Below, in pieces: positions 1 through 8,268 of a stretch of 64,000 nucleotides of DNA. This DNA comes from CANGTU01 sp046336655. GTDB taxonomy: Bacteria > Bacteroidota > Bacteroidia > Flavobacteriales_D > Sanyastnellaceae. Each line of letters starts with the position of its first letter. Position 1 is the first letter of the stretch. Location: assembly GCA_046336655.1 (NCBI GenBank), contig JBKDGH010000010.1, positions 124,001-188,000 of the forward strand, in the 5' to 3' direction. The notes under the pieces were generated by a model. It had not been told where the DNA came from. It searched no databases and worked only from the letters and a program-made list of their open reading frames with translations. The position numbers and the translations under genes were made by a program.

Positions 1-1765
1 CTATACGCTCGAAATCACGGATTCCTTCGGCGACGGCCTTCTTGGTTGTGAACCGGCAGGATATGCCGGAATTTTTGACCTCAGCCTGGGAGACTGGGTA
101 GCGTTTACTGACGGCAATTTCTCAGAGATCTTCTCACAGGTATTCTGTGTCGGACAAGATCCGGTGTGTTCCAATCTTGATATGAGCGTGGGCGAAACAC
201 CATGCCTCGACGATGGCAGCGGACTATTTGCTGCAAAAGAGATTACCTTCCAGTTCGATGGCTCGTGCATTGTGAGCACCATCGGTATTGCGCCAAACGG
301 AGGAGCGTTTGACGAGATTACCGTGTCCGATTTTGCATGGACATCTGGAGACGTAGCTCTCCTTTATAACCTGGAGCAATCGTCGAGCTACTCGCTGTAC
401 TTTGTGCTGGACGATGGCTCGGTATCACCCCTCTTCTTCTTCGAGACCGGTATCTGTAGTGATGAAATCACCATCTGCGATTGTCAGGGGACAAGCCATA
501 CTATTGGTGTGCTCAATTGGCTTGGCGATGGATTTGCGGACAACGGAGAATTTCTCTGGGATGGCCAGCCCGTTGATTTCAACTGTGTGACATGGGGCTT
601 TGACTGCGGTGACATAGAAGGTGTTCCCTCCACCGACCCGTTCAACGTATGTGGAGGAAGTCTGCCCCCGAACAATGGGTGCAGTGACGAAGATCTGTTG
701 GGTTGTACCGATCCGGAGGCGATTAACTTCAATCCGATGGCAACAGTTAATGACGGCTCATGTCAGTACAACGCATTTGAAGGCTGCACCGAACCCGGTG
801 CATGTAACTATAGTCCGCTGGCAACAGTAGATAACGGCTCATGTCAGTACATCACCTGCGCTGGCTGTACAAATCCGGAAGCTGTTAACTATGACCCGTC
901 AGCAACCATCGACGATGGATCATGTGTACTCGAATGTGAACTTCCAGTCATGAGCTTCACGACTTTTTGCTCCCTTGATGATCCGGATAATTTCTACGTG
1001 ACCATTAACACCACCGAACTCGGTAATGGTGCTCCTTACGCTGTTACCACGGAAGGGGGCGATGGCGCGTTTATCTCAAACACAGGCTTCAGCGTGGCTG
1101 GTCCCTTTGCCAATAATTCGCTCATTACTCTTTTCGTGGAGTCGATTGTGTTTGAAGGTTGTGGACTTGAGTCTACCGTGCTTACAGCAAATTGCAATGG
1201 CGGCCAGGTGGTTGGTTGTACGGACGTGCTTGCCACGAATTTCAATCCGGGTGCAGGATTGGATGACGGCTCATGCGTTTATAGCTTCACCATTTGTGAC
1301 TGTAACCTGAACGTGTTTTCACCGGCGGTGCGCTTTCAGCTTGGAAACGATGTAGCCAACGACGGAACCGTGGCTGGTCAGCCGAACTTCGATTGCGAAG
1401 TATGGGGCTTTGACTGCGGCGACATCGCCGGTGCACCGAATGAAGATATAAACAACGTATGCGAAGGCGCGCTTCCTCCATTCAACGGATGTGTCGACTT
1501 TGTATCCGAAGTGGAAGACGCTGATATTGTGCTTTACCCGAACCCATCGAACGGCATTTTTTCTTTTCGCACTACGGGGATATACGGAGTGCTTGACATC
1601 GAGGTGTTTGACGCTACCGGCCGCAAAGTAGCAAGTCAGCGCGTGACTGCCTCTGAGGGCAGTGTGCACAGCCTTGATCTCACAGTGCTTTCATCTGCCG
1701 GCTATGTGGTGCAGGTGCGCGGCGAGCGTTATGTACTGAATAAAGTGGTGCAAGTACAGCGCTGA
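1..1765 (+). CDS. Secreted cysteine-rich repeat protein with T9SS type A sorting domain (5' partial)
   Basis: The reading frame is open from position 2 to the TGA at 1763-1765, so the true start lies before the window; 587 codons are visible. The first residues (ITDSFGDG motif) resemble the DSWGDG-type beta domain common in secreted Bacteroidota proteins. Four copies of a 23-residue Cys repeat (GCT..P.A.N...A..DDGSC) follow, plus two copies of a larger Cys-rich unit containing WGFDCGDI and ending LPPxNGC, at about 470-680 and 1288-1490. The C-terminus (LYPNPSNGIFSF, then a beta-rich 75-residue tail) is a type IX secretion sorting domain, so export to the cell surface or medium is expected. 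Function is not recognisable; adhesion or matrix roles are guesses. The downstream hairpin is a good shared terminator. Confidence 0.85.
   Translation, partial: YTLEITDSFGDGLLGCEPAGYAGIFDLSLGDWVAFTDGNFSEIFSQVFCVGQDPVCSNLDMSVGETPCLDDGSGLFAAKEITFQFDGSCIVSTIGIAPNGGAFDEITVSDFAWTSGDVALLYNLEQSSSYSLYFVLDDGSVSPLFFFETGICSDEITICDCQGTSHTIGVLNWLGDGFADNGEFLWDGQPVDFNCVTWGFDCGDIEGVPSTDPFNVCGGSLPPNNGCSDEDLLGCTDPEAINFNPMATVNDGSCQYNAFEGCTEPGACNYSPLATVDNGSCQYITCAGCTNPEAVNYDPSATIDDGSCVLECELPVMSFTTFCSLDDPDNFYVTINTTELGNGAPYAVTTEGGDGAFISNTGFSVAGPFANNSLITLFVESIVFEGCGLESTVLTANCNGGQVVGCTDVLATNFNPGAGLDDGSCVYSFTICDCNLNVFSPAVRFQLGNDVANDGTVAGQPNFDCEVWGFDCGDIAGAPNEDINNVCEGALPPFNGCVDFVSEVEDADIVLYPNPSNGIFSFRTTGIYGVLDIEVFDATGRKVASQRVTASEGSVHSLDLTVLSSAGYVVQVRGERYVLNKVVQVQR
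701..1282 (+). repeat. Four 69-bp coding repeats (GCT...DDGSC)
   Basis: Copies lie at 701-769, 782-850, 863-931 and 1214-1282, each coding 23 residues with two Cys at fixed positions. The first three are separated by exactly 12 bases; the fourth is displaced by an unrelated stretch of about 280 bases. Protein identity is clear but DNA identity is only moderate, so these are old repeats. Confidence 0.85.
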
Positions 1766-1793
1766 TTCAGCAATTGAACGGAAAACAAAAAGG

Positions 1794-1819
1794 CGCCCGG
1801 ATGATCTCCGGGCGTTTTT
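1794..1819. terminator. Bidirectional terminator between convergent genes
   Basis: A 7-bp perfect stem CGCCCGG/CCGGGCG with a 7-base loop is followed by TTTTT on the plus strand and, read on the minus strand, by CCTTTTTG. It sits between the convergent 3' ends of the secreted repeat protein and dprA. Confidence 0.85.
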
Positions 1820-2912
1820 ATTTAATCCGGGAATAGCGCTTCCCGGGAAGCGAGCGCAGCACTCCCCGGAACTCAAGGTCAAGAAGCAATTCGGCCACAC
1901 GACCTGCGGGGTATTGAGACCGGCTGACGATATCATCAAGATGCGCAGGCTCTTCCGCTGAAAGCGCCTTCATAAACACCTCTTCCTCGGCTGTAAGTGC
2001 ATCGAACAGCGATGGCTGGATAGCGGTGCGGGCAGGAACATTATCCCATCCCAGGTATTCTGCGAGGTCGCGAGGTGTCGCCAGAATGGCAGCGATATTT
2101 TTTCTGATAAGCAGGTTACAGCCGGTACTGTGCGCATCGTCATACCTGCCGGGTAATGCGAACACCTCTCTTCCGTATCCGTGAGCAAGATGGGCCGTGA
2201 TCATGCTTCCGCCGCGGTCATCCGTCTCGATGACGACCGTACAGTCCGATACGCCGGCGATAATTCTGTTTCGCATCGGAAACAGCTCGCGGTCGGGGCG
2301 TGTGCCTGAAGGAAACTCGGTGATTAACGCTCCGGACTGCATCATTTGATTTGCCACAGACGCATGCAGTGAAGGATAGATGCGGTCATGTCCGTGTGCA
2401 AGACAACCGACAGTACTCACGCCGTGTTTGATGCATGCCCGATGAGCACAGATATCGATGCCGTATGCCAGTCCGCTCACCACAACCGGCGAATGGGCAG
2501 CCACTGCGGCAATCAGCTGCTCGCAGAAGTGCTTGCCATACGCAGTGGCTGCGCGGGTTCCCACTATGCTGATAACCTTCGGCGCGTTGAGATTGGCGAG
2601 GCCTCTGGAATAGAGCAGAACCGGCGCATCGGCGCATTGCCTGAGCCGCTCAGGATACTGCGGGTCGGAAATGAAGATCAATGACACACTATTGTTTTCC
2701 GAAAACAGCAGTTCTTCCTCTGCGCGACGTAAGAGTGCTTTATCCCTCAAGGCATCAGTCGTCGCCGGCCCGATGTCATGCACTCGTGTAATTTCCTTTC
2801 CTGCGCGGAATATGTTTTCCGCCGTGCCAAACCGCGCAAGAAGCGCCCGCGCTTTCACCGGACCAACCCCGTTGGCCATAGCAAGCGCAATCTGAAAGAC
2901 CCGTTCATTCAT
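1818..2912 (-). CDS. dprA: DNA-processing protein DprA (Smf)
   Basis: 364 aa. DprA binds incoming single-stranded DNA and loads RecA during natural transformation. An N-terminal helix-hairpin-helix-like region (GVGPVKARALLARFG, about 15-29) precedes the Rossmann-like DprA core with SIVGTRAAT, VVSGLAYGIDICAH, ITEFPSGTRP and RNRIIAGVS, and a C-terminal winged-helix domain (about 300-364). Length matches the family. The ATG at 2912 lies just inside a 9-bp inverted repeat (2916-2950) and downstream of hemD's terminator, so it probably has its own promoter. Presence of dprA alone does not prove competence. Confidence 0.95.
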   Translation of the reverse strand: MNERVFQIALAMANGVGPVKARALLARFGTAENIFRAGKEITRVHDIGPATTDALRDKALLRRAEEELLFSENNSVSLIFISDPQYPERLRQCADAPVLLYSRGLANLNAPKVISIVGTRAATAYGKHFCEQLIAAVAAHSPVVVSGLAYGIDICAHRACIKHGVSTVGCLAHGHDRIYPSLHASVANQMMQSGALITEFPSGTRPDRELFPMRNRIIAGVSDCTVVIETDDRGGSMITAHLAHGYGREVFALPGRYDDAHSTGCNLLIRKNIAAILATPRDLAEYLGWDNVPARTAIQPSLFDALTAEEEVFMKALSAEEPAHLDDIVSRSQYPAGRVAELLLDLEFRGVLRSLPGKRYSRIK

Positions 2913-2915
2913 AAC

Positions 2916-2950
2916 GCATCACACATAGCGAATAGGCTCACGTGTGATGC
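2916..2950. repeat. Perfect inverted repeat in the dprA leader
   Basis: GCATCACAC (2916-2924) and GTGTGATGC (2942-2950) form perfect 9-bp arms around a 17-base spacer. The structure ends 3 bases before the dprA start codon. It could be a protein-binding operator or an RNA hairpin that hides the start region; the sequence does not decide. Confidence 0.6.
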
Positions 2951-2973
2951 AAAAAAAAAGCGGCAGCCGCCGC
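2951..2973 (-). terminator. Terminator after hemD
   Basis: On the minus strand GCGGC-GGCT-GCCGC is followed by nine T. It lies 26 bases after the hemD stop codon and separates the hemD group from dprA. Confidence 0.85.
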
Positions 2974-2998
2974 ATCTTGTCCTATAAATTATGCGGGA

Positions 2999-3745
2999 TT
3001 ATTTGTTTTCCTGAATATACTGCTCAATGGCCATGCTCATGCTGGGAGCTTTTGGATTGGGAGCCATCACATCAATGCGCAGATTGGCGTCTTTTACAGC
3101 CTGCGCAGTGGTCGGACCGAAGACTGAAATGCGCGTATTGTTCTGTTTGAAGTCGGGAAAATTCTTGAATAACGATTCGATGTCAGAAGGGGAGAAGAAT
3201 ACGAGCATATCGTATTTCACATCGGCGAGATCAGATAAATCGCTGCACACGGTGCGGTACATCATCGCCTTAGTGAAGCGAATGTTTTCCTTTTCCAGTG
3301 TTTCGGGGATGCTGGGCTTGAGAATGTCCGAACAAGGGAGCAGGAAACTTTCAGTCTTGTGCTTCTTAATGGAATCCATCAACTCGCTGAACTTACCGTT
3401 GCCGAAGAAAATCTTTCGCTTGCGGTACTGAATGTATTTCTGGAGATAGTACGCGATGGCTTCTGACATGCAGAAATACTTCATAGTGTCAGGAACAGCA
3501 ATTCGCATATCCTTCGTGAGTCGGAAGAAATGATCAACGGCATTGCGGCTGGTGAAAATGACAGCGCTATGCTCAAGAATGTCTACACGCTGTTGGCGAA
3601 AATCCAGAGATTCGACGCCTTCGACGTGTATGAACGGCCGATAGTCAATCTTCAGCTTGTACTTCCGGGCAAGCTCAGTGTACGGATTTTTTTCTGATCC
3701 GGGGTCCTGTTGAGTGATTAGTACGGTCTTGACTTTATCGGCCAT
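2999..3745 (-). CDS. hemD: Uroporphyrinogen-III synthase
   Basis: 248 aa, normal for the family. It cyclises hydroxymethylbilane with inversion of ring D to give uroporphyrinogen III for heme and siroheme. The weakly conserved HemD fold shows as two alternating alpha/beta halves: TVLITQQDPG near the N-terminus, AVIFTSRNAVDHFF around 65, and the second-domain block YDMLVFFSPSDIESLF with FGPTTAQAVKDAN near the C-terminus. The neighbouring DUF4271 gene is the usual partner in Bacteroidota, which supports the call. No other heme gene is in the window. Confidence 0.88.
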   Translation of the reverse strand: MADKVKTVLITQQDPGSEKNPYTELARKYKLKIDYRPFIHVEGVESLDFRQQRVDILEHSAVIFTSRNAVDHFFRLTKDMRIAVPDTMKYFCMSEAIAYYLQKYIQYRKRKIFFGNGKFSELMDSIKKHKTESFLLPCSDILKPSIPETLEKENIRFTKAMMYRTVCSDLSDLADVKYDMLVFFSPSDIESLFKNFPDFKQNNTRISVFGPTTAQAVKDANLRIDVMAPNPKAPSMSMAIEQYIQENK

Positions 3746-3799
3746 ATCAAGATTCCTCGGGTTAGTTTTGTTTTCACCGCATCAGCCTCGTCCGGACAA

Positions 3800-4474
3800 T
3801 TACCTAATCGCTTTGGCAATAACCAACAAGGGTAAAATTTCGAGGGTGCAAAGGTAGAAAAAGATGTAAAACAATGGCACACCGTTGCTGAGTGCACTTG
3901 TAACTCCTCGAGACCAGCGATATAGAAGCATTAAACCCAGGATGGCGGCGGCCCCGGTAAGCGCGGCTGAAGCTGTTTTCTGGGAGGAATAAACAACCAC
4001 CAGCATCACGGGAAGAAGTAAAATTCCGGAAACCTGATTGAGGTGGAGCAGCGAATAGAGGTATTCAGAAAGTGAAAAGTCTCCTGCGGCCACATGTGAA
4101 ACAAGTCGAACCACAAACGATTTCCCCAGATAAATCAACCCCACAGAAGCACTCAGACCCAAGAAAAAAAGAACCGGGTGAATAACCAGGGTCATATTGG
4201 GAGCCGTGATCCTGACGGCAGCGTAGATACACATACCGGACATGAGTGAAAACACGGTTAGGTAAATGATGCGCGTGATGCGGTGCTGTGTTTCCTCCCG
4301 CATTTCCTGACGCATCAAACGAATGTTGAATGCGCTGTTTACCATTCGGCGCAGTTGTCCGGGCTCTGAAAGACGGGACCAGGTGATCAGTAAAATGCAA
4401 ATGAGAAATACAAAAAACATCCAGTCCTCTGCAAGCAGAAGCTCTTGCCGGGGAATTGGAGTGAGCTTGCCCAT
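3800..4474 (-). CDS. DUF4271 integral membrane protein
   Basis: 224 aa with about six hydrophobic segments (first at about 18-35, then 70-90, 95-120, 145-170, 175-190 and 205-222). No catalytic motif is visible. DUF4271 genes typically sit beside hemD in Bacteroidota, as here, but no function is established. Its ATG at 4474 overlaps the TGA of the upstream pseudouridine synthase by one base (TGATG), so the two are translationally coupled. Confidence 0.8.
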   Translation of the reverse strand: MGKLTPIPRQELLLAEDWMFFVFLICILLITWSRLSEPGQLRRMVNSAFNIRLMRQEMREETQHRITRIIYLTVFSLMSGMCIYAAVRITAPNMTLVIHPVLFFLGLSASVGLIYLGKSFVVRLVSHVAAGDFSLSEYLYSLLHLNQVSGILLLPVMLVVVYSSQKTASAALTGAAAILGLMLLYRWSRGVTSALSNGVPLFYIFFYLCTLEILPLLVIAKAIR

Positions 4475-5511
4475 CAGCGAATCATCTTGAGAAAGCCTAC
4501 TTCTGCCTCGGTCAGATGCCTGTAGCGCCCGCGCGGCAGATCCTTTTTCGTGAGGCCGGCAAACATCACACGGTCGAGTTTTTTCACGGTATAACCCAGG
4601 TGTTCGAATATCCGGCGCACAATGCGGTTGCGTCCGCTATGCACGCGAATTCCGACTTGTTGCTGGTCTTTTCCGTCACCCACAAAATCCGCTTCGTCTG
4701 CCTTCACAAACCCGTCCTCCAATTCCACCCCGTTGCGGATTTTGTCCAGATCCTCGCGGCGGACTTTTTCGCTGAGCTCCACGTGGTAGAGCTTCGGGAA
4801 GCCGTGTTTAGGATGTGTCAGGCGCTTTGCGAGATCGCCGTCATTGGTGAAAAGCAGCAGTCCGGTGGTTTGGCGGTCCAGACGTCCGACGGGGTAAATG
4901 CGCTCTTTGCACGCTGCGGAAACGAGCTCCATTACGGTTTGTCTTCCTTCAGGATCCTTGGCCGTGGTGATATAGTCCTTGGGTTTATTGAGCAATACAT
5001 ATCTGAATTTCTCAGGACGGATCACCGCATCGTCATATTTCACCACGTCTTTTTGCGGATCCACTTTGGTGCCCAGCTCTTTCACCACAACACCATTCAC
5101 GCTCACAAGTCCGAGCTCAATCAGTTCGTCCGCCTCACGGCGTGAAGCAATGCCGGCATTCGACAAATACCTGTTCAGGCGTATAAGCCCGTCGCGCTCC
5201 GTTTTTGATATGAAGGCTTTCTTTGGAGTGAATGGCTTGTAGAGAGGGGAGCCTTCTGTCCGCGGGCGTTTCGCCGTCTTTTCTGCGCCCTTTTCTCCGC
5301 GTGAGTCAGAGAATTCTTTCTTCGGCCTGTCGTCCCGGCTTTTCTCCCGCGGAGCCTTTTCGCTGTAGTCTTTCTCAGCACGTGCTGGTCTGAATGGCTT
5401 GTCCTGTTTACCCGGTGGTTTTGGTTTGCCGGACTTTGGGGTGATGCCGACCTTGCGGGCTTGGCTGGCTTTGCGGCCGTTCTCACGGCGGGGTTTGGAA
5501 GAGGAGGCCAT
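4474..5511 (-). CDS. rRNA pseudouridine synthase, RluB/RsuA family
   Basis: 345 aa. It isomerises uridine to pseudouridine in rRNA; the exact target (23S, RluB/RluF-like, or 16S) cannot be told from sequence. Residues 1-100 are a low-complexity Lys/Arg/Pro/Ser-rich extension, usual for Bacteroidota members and probably RNA-binding. An S4 domain follows (RLNRYLSNAGIASRREADE, about 111-129), then the RsuA-type catalytic domain with PVGRLDRQTTGLLLFTNDG; Asp212 is the catalytic aspartate. The end overlaps the DUF4271 start. Confidence 0.92.
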   Translation of the reverse strand: MASSSKPRRENGRKASQARKVGITPKSGKPKPPGKQDKPFRPARAEKDYSEKAPREKSRDDRPKKEFSDSRGEKGAEKTAKRPRTEGSPLYKPFTPKKAFISKTERDGLIRLNRYLSNAGIASRREADELIELGLVSVNGVVVKELGTKVDPQKDVVKYDDAVIRPEKFRYVLLNKPKDYITTAKDPEGRQTVMELVSAACKERIYPVGRLDRQTTGLLLFTNDGDLAKRLTHPKHGFPKLYHVELSEKVRREDLDKIRNGVELEDGFVKADEADFVGDGKDQQQVGIRVHSGRNRIVRRIFEHLGYTVKKLDRVMFAGLTKKDLPRGRYRHLTEAEVGFLKMIR

Positions 5512-5557
5512 TGTTCAGAATTGCGCGCTAAGGTAGGTGTATTTATTGCGCACCGGC

Positions 5558-5929
5558 TCAGGTGTATGGGAAGAAGGCCCCTTCAATATGCTCTATCTGA
5601 GGTTGTGGCGTCATGATGATGGACACAATATCGAAACGTGGCTCGAGCGTGGTGTCGGTTCTCTTCAGATAGATATCAGCCGCTTTGACAATTGACTTAC
5701 GCTTTGCGCTGTTGACTGCTTCGAGCGGAGCGCCAAACTGATCGGAGGCGCGCGATTTGACTTCAACAAACAGCAAATTAGACGCATTTGAAGCGATGAG
5801 ATCTATTTCGAGCTTGCCCACGGTCCAGTTGCGTTGAAGGATTCTGTATCCCTTTTTCTCGAGATGCTGGGCAGCAAGATCCTCAGCCCTCATTCCCTTC
5901 TGTCTGGTTGTTTCTGAATTGGCATCCAT
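5558..5929 (-). CDS. yraN: YraN family (UPF0102) putative endonuclease
   Basis: 123 aa, family-typical size. The PD-(D/E)XK-like nuclease core is visible as KLEIDLIAS (Asp) and LLFVEVKSRA (ExK), preceded by GMRAEDLAAQHLEKKGY. The cellular role of YraN proteins is not settled. The gene is transcribed divergently from the barrel protein at 5961, with only 31 bases between the start codons, so their promoters overlap. Confidence 0.9.
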   Translation of the reverse strand: MDANSETTRQKGMRAEDLAAQHLEKKGYRILQRNWTVGKLEIDLIASNASNLLFVEVKSRASDQFGAPLEAVNSAKRKSIVKAADIYLKRTDTTLEPRFDIVSIIMTPQPQIEHIEGAFFPYT

Positions 5930-5936
5930 TACCGGC

Positions 5937-5944
5937 TATTTTTG
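5937..5944 (+). promoter_or_regulatory. -7 promoter element for the 5961 gene
   Basis: TATTTTTG matches the Bacteroidota TAnnTTTG element exactly and ends 16 bases before the start codon. No TTG box lies at the favoured 17-23 base spacing (nearest are 15 and 26), so the call is partial. Confidence 0.45.
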
Positions 5945-5960
5945 CCGAAAGTATTTGTGA

Positions 5961-6821
5961 ATGAGTAGGTGGCTGGTTTTATTGAGCCTATATTTTATGG
6001 CATGCTATGCGCATTGTCAGGATATTGTTTCCGGATCAACAGGAACTTCAGGCAGAAAGGGCTCAGTGTACATTACCTGGGGCTATAACAGGGCGTATTA
6101 CGGCAAGAGTGATGTGCATTTTAAGGGAGAACATTATGATTTTGTGATCCACGACGCAATGGCGGCGGATATGCCCGAGAAATTTGACCCGTCTGTTTAT
6201 TTCAATGTGAGTCAGCTCACCGTACCCCAGTTCAACTTTCGTCTGGGGTATTATTTCAACGAAAACACCTCGTTTTCATTGGGCTGGGATCATATGAAGT
6301 ACAGGCTTATAACTACTCAGCTGGTCAGAATATCAGGTGAAATTGATCCGGAGTATTATCATTTGCCAGGCTTCACCGGAACGTTTGATAAAACGCCGGT
6401 TATTTACCAGCCGAAGTTTATGGACTATCACCATAGCGATGGATTCAACTTCATACGGGCGGGCATTGAGCGCAGACTTCCTCTTACCTCTCTCTGGAAT
6501 GGTAAGTTCGAGCTCACAATGGTTGGCGGGGCATCAGTCGGGGTGATGATGCCATGGACAGACTTCACGTTTTTCGGGGAGCATCATCGGAATAAATTGC
6601 ACCTTGCAGGATTTGCAGGAAGCATCAATGCGGGGTTCCGCGCGGAGTTTTTAAAGTGGTTTTTTGTTCAGGTAAACGCCCAGGCAGGTTGGGCAAATCT
6701 TCTTGACGTGACACTGGAGGACCACCTTCCAAGCAGGGCAAGTCAGCAGATTTCCTTTTTTGAACGAAGCTGGGCACTTGGGGGATACATTCCAGTTCGG
6801 GGTATCCTGAAGAAACAATGA
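5961..6821 (+). CDS. Outer-membrane beta-barrel protein of unknown function
   Basis: 286 aa with a signal peptide (cleavage probably after YAHC/CQD, about 18-20). The rest is rich in alternating aromatic/polar strands such as GSVYITWGYNRAYY, FNFRLGYYFNENTSFSLGW and FFVQVNAQAGWANL, typical of an 8-12 strand outer-membrane barrel. It lacks a plug domain and sorting domain. No specific family recognised. It stands alone, between divergent yraN and convergent coiled-coil protein. Confidence 0.7.
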   Translation: MSRWLVLLSLYFMACYAHCQDIVSGSTGTSGRKGSVYITWGYNRAYYGKSDVHFKGEHYDFVIHDAMAADMPEKFDPSVYFNVSQLTVPQFNFRLGYYFNENTSFSLGWDHMKYRLITTQLVRISGEIDPEYYHLPGFTGTFDKTPVIYQPKFMDYHHSDGFNFIRAGIERRLPLTSLWNGKFELTMVGGASVGVMMPWTDFTFFGEHHRNKLHLAGFAGSINAGFRAEFLKWFFVQVNAQAGWANLLDVTLEDHLPSRASQQISFFERSWALGGYIPVRGILKKQ

Positions 6822-6866
6822 GCGCCCGGAGGACGGTCTTTGTATAAGCAGGTAAGATCTTTCAGT

Positions 6867-7739
6867 CTATTTCAACACGAGGTCGGTCTGACCAATCACG
6901 TTGTTGCCTTCATAGATGTAAATCTTGTAATTGCCCTTTTTCAGTTCGCCCTGAGCGGTATAGTACACGCATACATCAGTATCCTGATTCTGATAGTCAA
7001 TCTCGCGTGATACACTGATTGGCTCCTGCTTTCCTTCAACATTTACGCTGCCGCTGTCTTTGCCGGGAAGGACAGAGCCGTCCGGCCCGATGATTCGGAG
7101 AAATAGGGTCTTCGTCCCGGGTTTTACGATGGCATTTTTCCTCACCGTGAAGCATGACTTGATCATTTCGGTTCTTTTCGCGCTCTCCGTGTCCACTTGC
7201 TTTCCGCTGCTTCGCAGGTTGATTCCGGTATTGGAAAAACCACCCGTCGACAGCACAGAACCCTTGCTGATGATTTCATTGCGCTTGTTCAGGTCCGATT
7301 CGAGTTCCTGACTGCGGTTTTCCGCCTGATTGGCCCGGGCGCGCTCGGCCTCATTCTCTGCTAGCAGGCGGTCATTGGCTTGCTGAAGGGAGTCGATCTG
7401 ATGGATATATCCCTTCATGATGGTGCGCAGCGTCTCGGCCTCAGCCTTGAGCTTTTTGATATCGTAATCCTTGTTTCTGGCCTTTTTCACAAGCGCCTCA
7501 AGTTCCGCCTGCTGCTCATCGATTTTGGCCTGCATTTCTTCGTTGTCTGTTTGCAGCGTGTCGTAGGACATCTTCATGTTTTCGAGATCTACCAGAAGCA
7601 CATCGCGCTCGTCCATGATGGCATTCTTTTCCCGATCAATGTAGACGATGGTCTCATTTTTCTGATTCAGAAGATAGGCCATGTAGCCTAAGACGGCCAC
7701 AAGAACGACGATGGTGCCGATATATACTTTGTTACTCAT
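6867..7739 (-). CDS. Membrane-anchored coiled-coil protein
   Basis: 290 aa from the ATG at 7739; a TTG two codons upstream is less likely. One N-terminal transmembrane segment (about 4-22) is followed by a long charged coiled coil (about 25-160, heptads with many E/K/Q/N). The C-terminal third (about 170-290) is a predicted beta domain containing KNAIVKPGTKTLFLRIIGPDG and GNYKIYIYEGNNVIGQTDL. This looks like a periplasmic spacer with a small beta domain. No function is known to me; similar proteins are lineage-typical in Bacteroidota and often misnamed SMC-like. Confidence 0.7.
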   Translation of the reverse strand: MSNKVYIGTIVVLVAVLGYMAYLLNQKNETIVYIDREKNAIMDERDVLLVDLENMKMSYDTLQTDNEEMQAKIDEQQAELEALVKKARNKDYDIKKLKAEAETLRTIMKGYIHQIDSLQQANDRLLAENEAERARANQAENRSQELESDLNKRNEIISKGSVLSTGGFSNTGINLRSSGKQVDTESAKRTEMIKSCFTVRKNAIVKPGTKTLFLRIIGPDGSVLPGKDSGSVNVEGKQEPISVSREIDYQNQDTDVCVYYTAQGELKKGNYKIYIYEGNNVIGQTDLVLK

Positions 7740-7873
7740 AATCAAGATTTAACTGAGTTATTCCGGGATAAAATTACTCTGATCTCACGGCTGGAAAAGG
7801 CATTGTTTTTCGTTTTATTCTGTTTCAGGCGTTGAAAACCCTGCGATGAAACCCATCAAGCATGAAATGAGTA

Positions 7874-7881
7874 TATATTTG
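7874..7881 (+). promoter_or_regulatory. -7 promoter element for tRNA-Cys
   Basis: TATATTTG is an exact TAnnTTTG element ending 18 bases before the tRNA 5' end, a sensible distance for a short processed leader. No upstream TTG is found at 17-23 bases. Confidence 0.5.
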
Positions 7882-7899
7882 CGGCCTGTTTGTAAAAAT

Positions 7900-7970
7900 G
7901 GTCCTGTGGCCGAGTGGCTAGGCTCAGCTCTGCAAAAGCTGCTACAGCGGTTCGAATCCGCTCGGGACCT
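7900..7970 (+). tRNA. tRNA-Cys (anticodon GCA)
   Basis: 71-nt cloverleaf. The acceptor stem GGTCCTG (7900-7906) pairs with CGGGACC (7963-7969) with one U-G pair, and the discriminator is U at 7970, the normal identity base for tRNA-Cys. The anticodon stem CAGCT/AGCTG closes the loop CTGCAAA with GCA in the centre. The T arm is GCGG-TTCGAAT-CCGC. The 3' CCA is not encoded. Confidence 0.96.
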
Positions 7971-8078
7971 CTTCAAGCCATCGTAATGCGATGGCTTTTT
8001 TGTTGTTCGGGTTGCCGGTATCTGGCATCGGGGCCATTATCTTTGTGAACTCTCTTTCTCAGGGAGAAAAAGCAAATC

Positions 8079-8252
8079 ATGGGCAAAATAGGACCAACAG
8101 AGATCATTCTGATTCTCGCTATCATCCTCCTTCTTTTCGGAGGAAAAAAAATTCCGGAACTCATGCGCGGCCTTGGCCGTGGGGTGAAGGAGTTCAAGGA
8201 CGCCAGCAAAGGCGAGTCTGCGGAAAACAAGGAGCAGATCGAAAATAAGTAG
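8079..8252 (+). CDS. tatA: Twin-arginine translocase subunit TatA/TatE
   Basis: 57 aa, ATG at 8079, TAG at 8250-8252. Forms the protein-conducting ring of the Tat pathway that exports folded proteins. The short N-terminal helix (about 8-20, IILILAIILLLF), hinge with FGGKKIPEL, and amphipathic helix (MRGLGRGVKEFKDASK) are the complete TatA signature, followed by a charged tail. gatA begins 17 bases downstream, so they may be cotranscribed. tatC is not in the window. Confidence 0.92.
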   Translation: MGKIGPTEIILILAIILLLFGGKKIPELMRGLGRGVKEFKDASKGESAENKEQIENK

Positions 8253-8268
8253 GCCTCACAGTCACGTT

